Below are positions 46,066 through 57,423 of a stretch of 64,000 nucleotides of DNA, piece by piece. Source of the stretch: Agrobacterium pusense (GTDB lineage Bacteria > Pseudomonadota > Alphaproteobacteria > Rhizobiales > Rhizobiaceae); assembly GCF_900102105.1 (NCBI RefSeq), contig NZ_FNBB01000011.1, forward strand, positions 62,001-126,000, in the 5' to 3' direction. Each line of letters opens with the position of its first letter. Positions within the stretch are counted from its first letter, which is position 1. The notes below the pieces were generated by a model. The model searched no databases. It was not told where the DNA came from and saw only the letters and a program-made list of their open reading frames with translations. The translations under genes were made by a program, and so were the position numbers.

Positions 46066-47174
46066 CCGCGCCCTTTTCGATCGAAGAAGTTTCTTTCAGC
46101 GACCTGCCCGGGTGGCGGCAAGACGATCCCGCTAGCCTTTTTCCGGCAATGACCGCAATTCTGTCACATCTTCGGAGCGCAAAACCCTATCGCACTGGCG
46201 CACTCGGCGTCACGGCGGCGGAACTGGTGTCGCTGCTGGAGGTCGCTGAGAAATGCGAGGCAGACAGTCCCGAACAGGCGCGTCGGTTCTTTGAAACCAA
46301 CTGTGTTCCTTTCAGGATTTTTCCGTCGCAGGGAAAAAGCGGTTTTGTGACCGCCTTCTACGAGCCTGAACTGGAAGTCTCGTCTGAACCTGACGACATC
46401 TGGCGTTATCCCATTTACCGCCGACCACCCGAATTAGTGGATATCGACGGTACCAATCGGCCCGTCGGCTTCGATACATCCTATGCTTTCGGCAGGCAGG
46501 ATGAAGACGGGATTTCCTGTTTCCCCGATCGCCGCGCGATCGATGAAGGCTATCTGGAGGGCAGGGGGCTTGAGATCGCCTGGGCGAAATCGAAGGTCGA
46601 TCTGTTTTTTGTCCATGTGCAGGGCGCGGCACGTCTGGTTTTTCCCGATGGTGCGATAAAGCGCATTACCTATGCGGCCAAGGCAGGCCATGCTTTTTCA
46701 CCGATCGGACGTCTGCTTCTCGATCGCGGAGAACTCGATCCGAAAACCGTGTCGATGCAGACGATCCGCAAGTGGCTCGCTGACCATCCCGATCAGGTGG
46801 ATGGAGTACTATGGCATAACCGCTCCTACATTTTTTTCCGGGAGGCGGATGTTGCCGACGAGGATATGGGACCGGTGGCCGCCGCAAAAGTACCGCTCGT
46901 CGCCGGGCGCTCGCTTGCTGTGGACAGGCTCATCCACACGTTCGGGCTTCCCTTCTTCATCCATTCGCCGTCGCTTACCCATCTCGATGATGGAAAGCCT
47001 TTTGCGCGGCTGATGCTGGCGCTCGATACCGGGTCGGCCATCATTGGCCCCGCCCGCGGCGATATCTTTACCGGTTCGGGTTTCGAAGCCGGAGAACTTG
47101 CCGGCACGGTGCGCAATGAGGCAGATTTTTATATACTGATACCGCGGGTTGCTGCGCAGAGGTATCGGCGATGA
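46062..47174 (+). CDS. Membrane-bound lytic transglycosylase A (MltA) family
   Basis: A 370-residue protein with the MltA barrel followed by the 3D domain. Key signatures: FVTAFYEPELEVS, LYRRP-like YPIYRRPPELVD, and the C-terminal LALDTGSAIIGPARGDIF containing the catalytic aspartate. It would cleave peptidoglycan to 1,6-anhydro products. The predicted N-terminus (MTAPFSIEEVSFSDLPGW) shows no signal peptide or lipobox, unlike E. coli MltA, which is an outer-membrane lipoprotein. The start overlaps the Tim44-like stop by 4 bp. Confidence 0.9.
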   Translation: MTAPFSIEEVSFSDLPGWRQDDPASLFPAMTAILSHLRSAKPYRTGALGVTAAELVSLLEVAEKCEADSPEQARRFFETNCVPFRIFPSQGKSGFVTAFYEPELEVSSEPDDIWRYPIYRRPPELVDIDGTNRPVGFDTSYAFGRQDEDGISCFPDRRAIDEGYLEGRGLEIAWAKSKVDLFFVHVQGAARLVFPDGAIKRITYAAKAGHAFSPIGRLLLDRGELDPKTVSMQTIRKWLADHPDQVDGVLWHNRSYIFFREADVADEDMGPVAAAKVPLVAGRSLAVDRLIHTFGLPFFIHSPSLTHLDDGKPFARLMLALDTGSAIIGPARGDIFTGSGFEAGELAGTVRNEADFYILIPRVAAQRYRR

Positions 47175-47740
47175 AGAACAGTCGCAAGCTCGGCAAGGAA
47201 GAACGCGTTCTGTGGGGAAAGGTCGCAAAAACCACACGGCCGATCTCCGGCAGGCTCGAAGACTTGCTGGCTTTCGATGACGTGGAGGACCCTGCGGGGG
47301 AACCAGATGTTTCTCTGACCGGTAAAGACACCTTTCCGCGCATCCTTGCGGAGCCGGCTGAGCCGCCACCTCCAGCTCCGGATAAAAAGCCGAAAATCCA
47401 CCAGCCGATGGAAAAACCGGTCAAGCGTAAGCTGACCCGCGGCCGCCTGCCATTGGAAGGACGGATCGATCTGCATGGCATGTTCCAGAGCGAGGCCCAC
47501 GCCGTATTGCTCGATTTTCTGTTGCGCGCGCATGAGCGGGGTCTAAGACATGTGCTGGTCATTACCGGCAAGGGTCGATCGATTGGCAGTGACGGGGCTT
47601 TGAAAAGGGCGGTGCCCATGTGGTTTTCCAAACCCGAATATCGCCACCTGATTTCCTCCTATGAGGATGCGTCGGCCAATCACGGCGGCGATGGCGCGCT
47701 TTATGTGCGGCTTTCGCGCCGGCGAGGTGAAAAGTCATGA
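47171..47740 (+). CDS. Smr domain protein
   Basis: A 189-residue protein with a C-terminal Smr (MutS2-related) domain. The signature RIDLHGMFQSEAHAVLLDFL (residues ~98-117) and VLVITGKG are clear. A disordered, proline- and lysine-rich linker (AEPPPPAPDKKPKIHQP) precedes it. The Smr domain in other proteins is a DNA/RNA endonuclease or nuclease-like domain; this family member has no defined function. It overlaps mltA and the XRE gene by 4 bp each. Confidence 0.9.
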   Translation: MKNSRKLGKEERVLWGKVAKTTRPISGRLEDLLAFDDVEDPAGEPDVSLTGKDTFPRILAEPAEPPPPAPDKKPKIHQPMEKPVKRKLTRGRLPLEGRIDLHGMFQSEAHAVLLDFLLRAHERGLRHVLVITGKGRSIGSDGALKRAVPMWFSKPEYRHLISSYEDASANHGGDGALYVRLSRRRGEKS

Positions 47741-48102
47741 CGCCCTTTGCGCTGGCCGTGCGGCAGCTTCGTGAGCGCAAGGGTGTAACGCAGAAGCAAA
47801 TGGCCGCCGCCATTGGCGTCTCTCCGGCCTACCTTTCAGCGCTTGAGCATGGCAAGCGCGGCAAGCCGAGCTTCGATCTCCTCCAGCGCATTGCCGGATA
47901 TTTCAACATCATCTGGGACGAGGCCGAGGAACTGTTCTTCCTTGCCGGCTCATCCGACCCGAAGGTGATGATCGACACAGTCGGCCTGCCGCCGCAATAT
48001 ACGGCTTTCGCCAACCGGTTGGCACGGGATATTCGCAAGCTGCCGCCGAGTGTGGTAGAGGAACTGTCAGCCGTGCTGCAAAAAAGCCGTTCTTGCGATT
48101 GA
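47737..48102 (+). CDS. XRE-family HTH regulator
   Basis: A 121-residue XRE-type regulator. The helix-turn-helix covers about residues 5-65 (LAVRQLRERKGVTQKQMAAA, IGVSPAYLSALEHGKRGKPS). The C-terminal half (ARDIRKLPPSVVEELSAVL) is helical with no recognised effector domain. It is coupled to the Smr gene by a 4-bp overlap and lies 156 bp upstream of gyrB. What it controls is unknown; the inverted repeat at 48161 is a possible target. Confidence 0.85.
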   Translation: MTPFALAVRQLRERKGVTQKQMAAAIGVSPAYLSALEHGKRGKPSFDLLQRIAGYFNIIWDEAEELFFLAGSSDPKVMIDTVGLPPQYTAFANRLARDIRKLPPSVVEELSAVLQKSRSCD

Positions 48103-48160
48103 AACCCCTCTATCCCCTGCTTTATGCAGCATCCTGAAGCATGCGGCCTTTGGGATTGGG

Positions 48161-48175
48161 TATAGAATTTCTATA
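48161..48175. promoter_or_regulatory. Inverted repeat upstream of gyrB
   Basis: TATAGAATTTCTATA is a perfect inverted repeat with 7-bp arms around a single base, 84 bp upstream of gyrB and just after the XRE gene. It could be an operator or part of a promoter. Confidence 0.4.
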
Positions 48176-48225
48176 GTCGCATGTCGGATTTGAGTGATTC
48201 GCTGGCTTCAGGCCCTCTCACTTGA

Positions 48226-50694
<2,469 letters not shown>

Positions 50695-50716
50695 ATTTGG
50701 GGAATGTTTCGCGTAA

Positions 50717-50732
50717 CGATTCACGTGAAACG
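50717..50732. other. parS-like site (13/16) after gyrB
   Basis: CGATTCACGTGAAACG keeps the ATTCACGTGAAAC core but differs from the consensus at positions 1, 3 and 16. It lies just after the gyrB stop, 10.3 kb right of oriC. Confidence 0.55.
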
Positions 50733-50742
50733 AAACTTTAAC

Positions 50743-50776
50743 AAAAGGCCCGGCGGTAATCTCCGCCGGGCCTTTT
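50743..50776. terminator. Bidirectional terminator, gyrB / nitroreductase
   Basis: A perfect 14-bp stem (AAAAGGCCCGGCGG / CCGCCGGGCCTTTT) with a 6-nt loop lies between convergent genes and provides T runs in both directions. Confidence 0.93.
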
Positions 50777-50798
50777 GATTTTATGCGGATAATGGAGA

Positions 50799-51401
50799 TC
50801 AGTCAGCCTTACCGGTGAAGCGACCTTCAAAGGCAACATCGGAAAGGGGCAGGCGTTTGCTTGGCACCTCCCGTTCAGCCAGATCATCAGGAAGAACGGA
50901 CTTGTCGGTGAGCGTGCCGATGGCGACCCCTGCCTCCACCTTGTAGCCTTCCGGTACATTCAGTTTTTCGACGATCTTGTCCTTGAATATGCCGGCCATG
51001 CCGTGGGCATGGTAACCGAGCAGGTGCGCCTGCATGGCAAGTGAAAACCAGGCGGCGCCGGCATCGAAGGAATGGGTTGCTGACGGTTTCTTCTCGCCGT
51101 CATGCGAGATATTGTGGTCCCGGGAAATGACGAAAAGCAGCACGGAGGCGTTTTTTGCCCAGCGCTGGTTTCCCTCCATCAGCAGTTCCACGAAGAGCGG
51201 CCAGTCTTTACTGTCCTTGTGTGCATAGACAAACCGCCACGGCTGATGATTGGAGGCGGAGGGCGCCCAGTGCGCCGCATCCAGAATGGTCATCAGATGC
51301 TGCGCCGGCATGGCGTGACCATCGAAGGCGCGCGGAGACCAGCGATCGAGGAAGAGGGGATCAACGGGGTATTCTGATTGCCGGTTATTGCTGTTCGTCA
51401 C
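50799..51401 (-). CDS. Nitroreductase-family oxidoreductase
   Basis: A 200-residue FMN-dependent nitroreductase-fold protein. The N-terminal FMN motif RWSPRAFDGHAMPAQHLMTIL and DAAHWAPSASNHQPWRFVYA are typical. Later segments include HDGEKKPSATHSFDAGAAWF and AHLLGYHAHGMAGIF. The physiological substrate is unknown; family members reduce nitro compounds, quinones or flavins. It faces gyrB across a terminator and is divergent from the FAH-family gene. Confidence 0.9.
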   Translation of the reverse strand: MTNSNNRQSEYPVDPLFLDRWSPRAFDGHAMPAQHLMTILDAAHWAPSASNHQPWRFVYAHKDSKDWPLFVELLMEGNQRWAKNASVLLFVISRDHNISHDGEKKPSATHSFDAGAAWFSLAMQAHLLGYHAHGMAGIFKDKIVEKLNVPEGYKVEAGVAIGTLTDKSVLPDDLAEREVPSKRLPLSDVAFEGRFTGKAD

Positions 51402-51467
51402 GGGCCATGTCCTTTTGATTGACGGGAAGGAAAAGGTATTTTTCGAAACTTGGCGCAGTCAAGGGGT

Positions 51468-51508
51468 GACAAGTATGAATGCATCGTTCATATATGCATC
51501 ACCTTGTC
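51468..51508. promoter_or_regulatory. Inverted repeat in nitroreductase/FAH promoter region
   Basis: GACAAG (51468-51473) and ATGCAT (51479-51484) are mirrored by ATGCAT (51494-51499) and CTTGTC (51503-51508), giving a two-part inverted repeat between divergent genes, just upstream of the FAH gene. It could be an operator. Arm spacing differs by two bases, so significance is low. Confidence 0.35.
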
Positions 51509-51529
51509 TGACAACCGGGAGAGAGTTCC

Positions 51530-52372
51530 ATGAAATTGATGCGTGTCGGCCAGCCCGGCCAGGAAAAACCTGCAATCCTCGACGCGGAAGGAAAAGTCCG
51601 CGATCTGTCCGCCCATGTCAAAGATATCGGCGGCGAAGCCATTTCTCCCGAGGGTCTCAAAAAGATCGCCGCGATCGATGTCGGCACACTTCCGGTGCTG
51701 AACCAAGAGCGCATCGGCGCCTGCGTTGCGGGAACGGGGAAATTCATCTGCATCGGCCTTAACTTCTCCGACCATGCCGCTGAAACGGGTGCCACCGTAC
51801 CGCCGGAACCGGTCATTTTCATGAAGGCCACCTCGGCCATCGTTGGTCCGAATGACAATGTCGTCATCCCGCGCGGTTCGGAAAAGACCGACTGGGAAGT
51901 CGAGCTTGGCGTCGTCATCGGCAAGACCGCCAAATATGTCTCCGAAGCGGATGCTCTCGATTATGTCGCCGGTTATTGCGTTTCGCACGATGTTTCCGAG
52001 CGCGCCTTCCAGACGGAGCGCGCCGGTCAGTGGACCAAGGGCAAGTCCTGCGACACTTTCGGCCCCATCGGCCCGTGGCTGGTGACGAAGGACGAAATCA
52101 CCGACCCGCAGAACCTCGGAATGTGGCTGAAGGTCAACGGCCAGACCATGCAGGACGGTTCCAGCAAGACCATGGTTTACGGCGTGGCCCACGTTGTCTC
52201 CTATCTCAGCCAGTTCATGTCGCTGCATCCCGGCGATGTCATTTCCACTGGCACGCCTCCCGGCGTCGGCATGGGCCTGAAGCCGCCGCGTTACCTGAAG
52301 GCTGGCGATGTCGTGGAACTCGGTATCGAGGGTCTCGGTTCCCAGAAGCAGACCTTCGTCGCCGACATCTGA
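51530..52372 (+). CDS. Fumarylacetoacetate hydrolase (FAH) family protein
   Basis: A 280-residue FAH-fold hydrolase. The core has FICIGLNFSDHAAETGATVP, PVIFMKATSAIVGPNDNVVI, the metal-ligand region DWEVELGVVIGK and GYCVSHDVSER, and the C-terminal STGTPPGVGMGLKPP. The closest known activities in this subgroup are 2,4-diketo-3-deoxy-L-fuconate hydrolase and acylpyruvate or ureidoglycolate-type enzymes. Because an L-fuconate dehydratase lies 37 kb away in the same window, the fuconate hydrolase role is possible but unproven. ATG 51530 follows GGGAGAG. Confidence 0.82.
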   Translation: MKLMRVGQPGQEKPAILDAEGKVRDLSAHVKDIGGEAISPEGLKKIAAIDVGTLPVLNQERIGACVAGTGKFICIGLNFSDHAAETGATVPPEPVIFMKATSAIVGPNDNVVIPRGSEKTDWEVELGVVIGKTAKYVSEADALDYVAGYCVSHDVSERAFQTERAGQWTKGKSCDTFGPIGPWLVTKDEITDPQNLGMWLKVNGQTMQDGSSKTMVYGVAHVVSYLSQFMSLHPGDVISTGTPPGVGMGLKPPRYLKAGDVVELGIEGLGSQKQTFVADI

Positions 52373-52495
52373 TTAAACGGCGTTCAACGGAAAGTGAGGC
52401 GCTGGCGGGAAACCGCCGGCGCCTTCGATTTTGTGCACCTGCGAAAAGCTGCTATGGTTGAAAAAAAGAGCGTGATCGCGAGGGAGGCGTCATCG

Positions 52496-53728
52496 GTGTT
52501 CTACCACCTCTATGAAATGAACCATGCGGCCATGGCGCCGCTGCGTGCCGGTGCCGATATGATGCGCCAGGCCTGCAACAATCCTTTAAACCCGCTTTCC
52601 AGCACCGCTTTGGGAAGGAGCCTGGATGCCGGCTTTGAGGTCTTCGAACGCCTGACGCGCCGTTATGCGAAGCCGGAATTCGGTCTCGGCAACACGATTG
52701 TCGATGGCCAGAGCATAAATGTTGCTCAAGAGGTCGTCTGGTCTCGTCCGTTTTGCAATCTTCTTCATTTCGAAAGAGAGTTCGATACGCCCCGTCAGTT
52801 CGATCCGAAGATACTGCTGGTGGCTCCGATGTCCGGTCACTACGCCACCCTGTTGCGGGGGACAGTGGAGGCCCTGCTGCCATCTGCGGATATCTATATC
52901 ACCGATTGGGCCGATGCCCGTACGGTGCCGGTGAGCGAAGGAACTTTCGATCTCGACGATTATATCAGCTATATAATCGAGATGCTGCGCGAGATCGGGC
53001 CGGGCGCACATGTGGTTGCTGTCTGCCAGCCATCCGTGCCTGTTTTGGCTGCCGTTTCCCTGATGGAGGCGGATGGCGATGTGTTTGCACCCGCTTCCAT
53101 GACGCTGATGGGCGGACCGATCGATACGCGCATCAACCCCACCGCCGTCAACGGTCTCGCCAAGGCCAAGCCGATCGAATGGTTCCGCGACAATGTCGTC
53201 ATGCAGGTGCCGTGGCCGCAGCCAGCCTTCGGCCGAAATGTCTATCCGGGCTTCCTGCAGCTGTCGGGTTTCATGTCCATGAACCTCGACAGGCACATGA
53301 CGGCGCACAAGGATTTTTACCTCAACCTGGTCAAGAATGACGGCGATTCCGCCGAAAAACACCGCGAATTTTACGATGAATATCTGGCCGTCATGGACCT
53401 GACGGCGGAATTTTATCTGCAGACGGTGGAAACCGTCTTCATCGACCATGCGCTTCCGAAGGGAAACATGCTGCATCGGGGCAGGGCGGTCGATCCCGCT
53501 GCCATCCGCAAGGTCGCATTATTCACTGTCGAAGGGGAGAATGACGATATTTCCGGCGTCGGCCAGACAAAGGCAGCGCACGATCTCTGCCGCAACATCC
53601 CTGAACATAAACGCGCGCACTACATGCAGCCGGATGTAGGGCATTACGGTGTCTTCAACGGTTCGCGCTTCCGCAAGGAAATCGTGCCGCGTATGCTGGA
53701 TTTCATTGGTAAACACAAGACGACCTAA
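52496..53728 (+). CDS. phaZ: Intracellular polyhydroxyalkanoate depolymerase PhaZ
   Basis: A 410-residue intracellular PHB depolymerase. GTG 52496 is chosen: it follows GGGAGG by 9 bp and gives the family N-terminus MFYHLYEMNHAAMAPLRAG; the frame is open further upstream but that part is not conserved. The nucleophile is Cys177 in VVAVCQPSVPVLAAV, like Cys183 of Ralstonia PhaZ, followed by TLMGGPIDTRINPTAVN. The C-terminal domain contains LFTVEGENDDISGVGQT and a histidine in QPDVGHYGVFNGSRFRK. It mobilises stored PHB. Confidence 0.9.
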   Translation: MFYHLYEMNHAAMAPLRAGADMMRQACNNPLNPLSSTALGRSLDAGFEVFERLTRRYAKPEFGLGNTIVDGQSINVAQEVVWSRPFCNLLHFEREFDTPRQFDPKILLVAPMSGHYATLLRGTVEALLPSADIYITDWADARTVPVSEGTFDLDDYISYIIEMLREIGPGAHVVAVCQPSVPVLAAVSLMEADGDVFAPASMTLMGGPIDTRINPTAVNGLAKAKPIEWFRDNVVMQVPWPQPAFGRNVYPGFLQLSGFMSMNLDRHMTAHKDFYLNLVKNDGDSAEKHREFYDEYLAVMDLTAEFYLQTVETVFIDHALPKGNMLHRGRAVDPAAIRKVALFTVEGENDDISGVGQTKAAHDLCRNIPEHKRAHYMQPDVGHYGVFNGSRFRKEIVPRMLDFIGKHKTT

Positions 53729-53797
53729 CGGCAGAACGGTAGGTGACGCCGCGCATTTGCGTGGCCAAGGGATGGACGAATCGGTTATGAAGGCTTC

Positions 53798-54565
53798 ATG
53801 TTTTCGCTCCTCAGAAAATCCCTGAAGTCCCCGGCGCCAAAGAAGGTCGTGCCGAGCCAGCGCACCGTCTCGGTGGCAGGCCGGCAGGTGCCGATCACGG
53901 TCAGGGAGAACCCGCGGGCGACGCGCATTACCTTGCGCATCGAGCCGGGCGGCCGGGCGCTGAAGCTGACGATCCCGATGGGTCTGCATCATCGCCAGGT
54001 GGATGATTTTCTCGAGAGACATCAGGGCTGGCTGGAAGGCAGGCTTCCGAAGTTCAGTCCTGATGACGGTCTGCGTTCCGGCACGACCATCGATATCAGG
54101 GGAGTAGCCCACCGTATTGACCATACGGGCAGCCTGCGCGGCCTGACGCATGTCGCGAAAGACGCCGATGGCGCGCCCGTTCTGAAAGTCAGCGGCGCGC
54201 CCGAGCATCTGAGACGGCGGATAGCGGCCTTCCTGAAAAAGGAGGCGAAGGCCGACCTGGAGCGGCTTGTGGCCGTTCATGCCAGAGCGGCCGGCCGGCC
54301 GGTGCGATCGATCAGCTTGAAGGATACACGCAGCCGCTGGGGTTCCTGTTCCCATGATGGAAACCTGAGCTTTTCCTGGCGCATAGTCATGGCTCCGGAA
54401 AAGGTCATCGATTATCTCGCCGCCCACGAGGTCGCGCATTTGAGGGAAATGAACCACGGACCGAAATTCTGGGCTTTGTGCGAAAAACTCTGCCCGCACA
54501 CCGATGAAGCCAAGGACTGGCTGAAACGTAATGGCTTCAAACTCCACGCCATCGATTTCGATTGA
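53798..54565 (+). CDS. YgjP-like (DUF45/SprT-related) metallopeptidase
   Basis: A 255-residue protein with a C-terminal zinc motif HEVAHLREMNHGPKFW (H210xxxH), preceded by TRSRWGSCSHDGNLSFSWRI, the conserved YgjP signature. The N-terminal half (VSVAGRQVPITVRENPRATRIT, in parts) is a beta-rich region also seen in the family. Members are predicted zinc peptidases of the M48-like group; no substrate is known. The gene is followed by a parS-like site and the trp genes. Confidence 0.88.
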   Translation: MFSLLRKSLKSPAPKKVVPSQRTVSVAGRQVPITVRENPRATRITLRIEPGGRALKLTIPMGLHHRQVDDFLERHQGWLEGRLPKFSPDDGLRSGTTIDIRGVAHRIDHTGSLRGLTHVAKDADGAPVLKVSGAPEHLRRRIAAFLKKEAKADLERLVAVHARAAGRPVRSISLKDTRSRWGSCSHDGNLSFSWRIVMAPEKVIDYLAAHEVAHLREMNHGPKFWALCEKLCPHTDEAKDWLKRNGFKLHAIDFD

Positions 54566-54589
54566 AACTTAGGGCGTCAATCGCCATCT

Positions 54590-54605
54590 GGATTCACGTG
54601 AAACA
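54590..54605. other. parS-like site (14/16) before trpF
   Basis: GGATTCACGTGAAACA differs from consensus at positions 1 and 3. It lies in the gap between the YgjP-like gene and trpF, 14.2 kb right of oriC; the rightmost site seen. Confidence 0.65.
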
Positions 54606-54667
54606 TTCCATCAATAACGGATGCGATTTGGCTCGACTCTCGTCGCATTTCGTGTCAGGTCGCGGAT

Positions 54668-55330
54668 ATGAAACCGGATATCAAGATTTGCGGATTGAAG
54701 ACACCGGAAGCGCTGGAGCGCGCCATCAGGCGCGGCGCGTCGCATGTCGGTTTTATTTTCTTTGAAAAAAGTCCACGCAACATCGAGCCCGATTTAGCCG
54801 GTAAGCTGGCCGAAGCCGCCCGTGGCGCAGCCAAGGTGGTCGCCGTCACCGTCAATGCCGATAATGATTATCTCGATGAAATCGTCGATCTCGTAAAACC
54901 TGACATTCTGCAGCTGCACGGCAGTGAAAGCCCGGAGCGGCTGTTGACCATCAAGGCGCTTTACGGCCTGCCGGTCATGAAGGCGATTTCCATTCGCGAT
55001 GCCGCTGATCTTGCCAAAATTGGCCCTTATAACGGGATAGCCGATCGTTTTCTGCTGGATGCCAAGGCGCCCGCTGGTTCGGAGCTTCCGGGCGGCAACG
55101 GTGTTTCCTTCGACTGGACCATCCTGCGCTCCCTTGACGGAAGCATCGATTACATGCTTTCCGGGGGACTGAACAAGGACAATGTCGCCGAGGCTCTGGC
55201 AGAAACCCGGGCGAGCGGACTAGATTTGTCATCTGGCGTCGAAAGCGCGCCGGGCGTCAAGGATCTGTCCATGATCGACGCTTTTTTCGATGTGGTGAAT
55301 GATTGGTCGAAAGGCCCAAAGGGAGCTTGA
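54668..55330 (+). CDS. trpF: Phosphoribosylanthranilate isomerase TrpF
   Basis: A 220-residue TIM-barrel enzyme of tryptophan synthesis. It starts [20 protein letters not shown] with the catalytic cysteine (CGL), then [14 protein letters not shown], and the C-terminal phosphate-binding [21 protein letters not shown] segment ([17 protein letters not shown]). ATG 54668. It begins the trpF-trpB-trpA-accD-folC run, with trpB starting 1 bp after its stop. trpE, trpD and trpC are not in the window. Confidence 0.96.
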   Translation: MKPDIKICGLKTPEALERAIRRGASHVGFIFFEKSPRNIEPDLAGKLAEAARGAAKVVAVTVNADNDYLDEIVDLVKPDILQLHGSESPERLLTIKALYGLPVMKAISIRDAADLAKIGPYNGIADRFLLDAKAPAGSELPGGNGVSFDWTILRSLDGSIDYMLSGGLNKDNVAEALAETRASGLDLSSGVESAPGVKDLSMIDAFFDVVNDWSKGPKGA

Positions 55331-55331
55331 A

Positions 55332-56552
55332 GTGAACGACGCGCCAACACCCAATTCTTTTCGCGCTGGTCCTGATGAGGACGGACGTTTCGGCATTTAC
55401 GGAGGTCGCTTCGTTGCTGAAACGCTGATGCCACTCATTCTGGATTTGCAGGCGGAATGGGACAAGGCTAAAACCGATCCCGCGTTCCAGGCGGAACTCA
55501 AGCATCTCGGCGCGCACTATACTGGTCGTCCGAGCCCGCTTTATTTTGCGGAGCGGCTGACGGCGGAACTTGGCGGCGCGAAGATTTACTTCAAGCGCGA
55601 AGAACTGAACCACACGGGTTCACACAAGATCAACAATTGCCTCGGCCAGATCCTGCTTGCCAAGCGCATGGGCAAGACCCGCATCATCGCGGAGACCGGT
55701 GCCGGCCAGCACGGCGTTGCTTCGGCCACGGTGGCGGCACGTTTCGGTCTGCCCTGCGTCGTTTACATGGGCGCGACGGACGTCGCGCGTCAGGCCCCGA
55801 ACGTGTTCCGTATGAAGCTTCTCGGCGCCGAGGTAAAGCCGGTCACGGCCGGCCACGGCACGCTGAAGGATGCCATGAACGAGGCACTGCGTGACTGGGT
55901 CACCAATGTCGACGACACTTATTACCTGATCGGTACTGCCGCGGGCCCGCACCCCTATCCGGAAATGGTCCGCGATTTCCAGGCCGTTATCGGCGAGGAA
56001 GCCAAGGCGCAGATGCTGGAAGCGGAAGGCCGTCTGCCAGATATGGTCATTGCGGCAGTTGGCGGCGGCTCTAACGCCATCGGCATCTTCCATCCTTTCC
56101 TTGATGACAAGAGCGTCCGCATCGTCGGCGTCGAGGCGGGTGGCAAGGGCCTTTCGGGCGAAGAGCATTGCGCTTCAATCACTGCCGGTTCGCCGGGCGT
56201 GCTGCACGGCAACCGCACCTATCTGCTGCAGGATGCAGATGGTCAGATCAAGGAAGGCCATTCGATCTCCGCAGGCCTCGATTATCCCGGTATCGGCCCT
56301 GAACATTCCTGGCTGAACGACATCGGCCGCGTCGAATATGTGCCGATCATGGACCATGAGGCGCTGGATGCCTTCCAGATGCTGACCCGCCTTGAAGGCA
56401 TCATTCCGGCTCTGGAGCCGAGCCATGCATTGGCCGAGGTCATTAAGCGTGCGCCGAAAATGGGCAAGGACGAGATCATCCTGATGAATCTCTCCGGCCG
56501 CGGCGACAAGGATGTCCACACCGTCAGCAAGTTCCTTGGAATGGATGTATAA
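55332..56552 (+). CDS. trpB: Tryptophan synthase beta subunit TrpB
   Basis: A 406-residue PLP enzyme. Signatures: [19 protein letters not shown], the PLP lysine in [36 protein letters not shown], and the phosphate-binding [12 protein letters not shown]. The GTG at 55332 follows GGGAG by 8 bp and gives the usual 406-residue length; the frame is open upstream inside trpF. It makes tryptophan from indole and serine with TrpA, whose gene starts 4 bp after the stop. Confidence 0.97.
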   Translation: MNDAPTPNSFRAGPDEDGRFGIYGGRFVAETLMPLILDLQAEWDKAKTDPAFQAELKHLGAHYTGRPSPLYFAERLTAELGGAKIYFKREELNHTGSHKINNCLGQILLAKRMGKTRIIAETGAGQHGVASATVAARFGLPCVVYMGATDVARQAPNVFRMKLLGAEVKPVTAGHGTLKDAMNEALRDWVTNVDDTYYLIGTAAGPHPYPEMVRDFQAVIGEEAKAQMLEAEGRLPDMVIAAVGGGSNAIGIFHPFLDDKSVRIVGVEAGGKGLSGEEHCASITAGSPGVLHGNRTYLLQDADGQIKEGHSISAGLDYPGIGPEHSWLNDIGRVEYVPIMDHEALDAFQMLTRLEGIIPALEPSHALAEVIKRAPKMGKDEIILMNLSGRGDKDVHTVSKFLGMDV

Positions 56553-56556
56553 GATC

Positions 56557-57396
56557 ATGACTGCACGTATGGACAAGCGCTTCGCCGATCTGCGCGCGGA
56601 AAATCGCCCGGCCCTGATTACCTATTTCATGGGCGGCGACCCGGATTTCCAGACCTCGCTTGGCATCATGAAGGCGCTGCCGGAAGCCGGTGCCGACGTT
56701 ATCGAACTCGGTATGCCGTTTTCCGACCCCATGGCGGACGGCCCGGCCATTCAGCTCGCTGGCCAGCGCGCGCTGAAGGGCGGACAGACGCTGAAAACCA
56801 CGCTCGATCTTGCTCGGGAGTTCCGCAAGGAAGACGATGCAACGCCGATCGTAATGATGGGCTATTACAACCCGATCTATATCTATGGCGTCGAAAAATT
56901 TCTGGACGACGCACTGGCGGCAGGCATCGATGGCCTGATTGTGGTCGATCTGCCGCCGGAAATGGACGATGAGCTCTGCATTCCGGCGCTTGCGCGCGGC
57001 ATCAACTTCATCCGTCTCGCAACGCCGACCACCGATGGCAAACGCCTGCCGACCGTCCTTAAAAATACCTCAGGTTTCGTGTATTACGTCTCGATGAACG
57101 GTATCACCGGTTCAGCGCTTCCCGATCCGTCGTTGATCTCGGGCGCTGTCGGTCGTATCAAGGCGCATACGGAACTGCCGGTCTGTGTCGGTTTCGGTGT
57201 CAAGACGGCTGATCATGCCAAGGCAATCGGTGCCGTGGCGGACGGTGTGGTGGTGGGTTCCGCCATCGTCAACCAGATTGCCGGCAGCCTGACCAAGGAT
57301 GGACAGGCGACCGCAGATACCGTGCCGGCCGTTACGACGCTGGTAAAAGGACTTTCAACGGGCGTGCGTGCATCACGCCTCGCCGCTGCAGAATAA
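56557..57396 (+). CDS. trpA: Tryptophan synthase alpha subunit TrpA
   Basis: A 279-residue TIM-barrel protein cleaving indole-3-glycerol phosphate. Motifs include [20 protein letters not shown], the catalytic glutamate in [19 protein letters not shown], and [14 protein letters not shown] with catalytic-region aspartate further on ([11 protein letters not shown]). ATG 56557 gives [18 protein letters not shown]; the frame is open upstream within trpB. It forms the alpha2-beta2 complex with TrpB. Confidence 0.97.
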   Translation: MTARMDKRFADLRAENRPALITYFMGGDPDFQTSLGIMKALPEAGADVIELGMPFSDPMADGPAIQLAGQRALKGGQTLKTTLDLAREFRKEDDATPIVMMGYYNPIYIYGVEKFLDDALAAGIDGLIVVDLPPEMDDELCIPALARGINFIRLATPTTDGKRLPTVLKNTSGFVYYVSMNGITGSALPDPSLISGAVGRIKAHTELPVCVGFGVKTADHAKAIGAVADGVVVGSAIVNQIAGSLTKDGQATADTVPAVTTLVKGLSTGVRASRLAAAE

Positions 57397-57423
57397 GCGC
57401 GCGGCCCAGTCAGGAGTAGACAG

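Noticed and set aside
50705-50720. Second parS-like copy TGTTTCGCGTAACGAT next to the 50717 site
   Set aside because: Only 10 of 16 positions match and the palindrome is lost.
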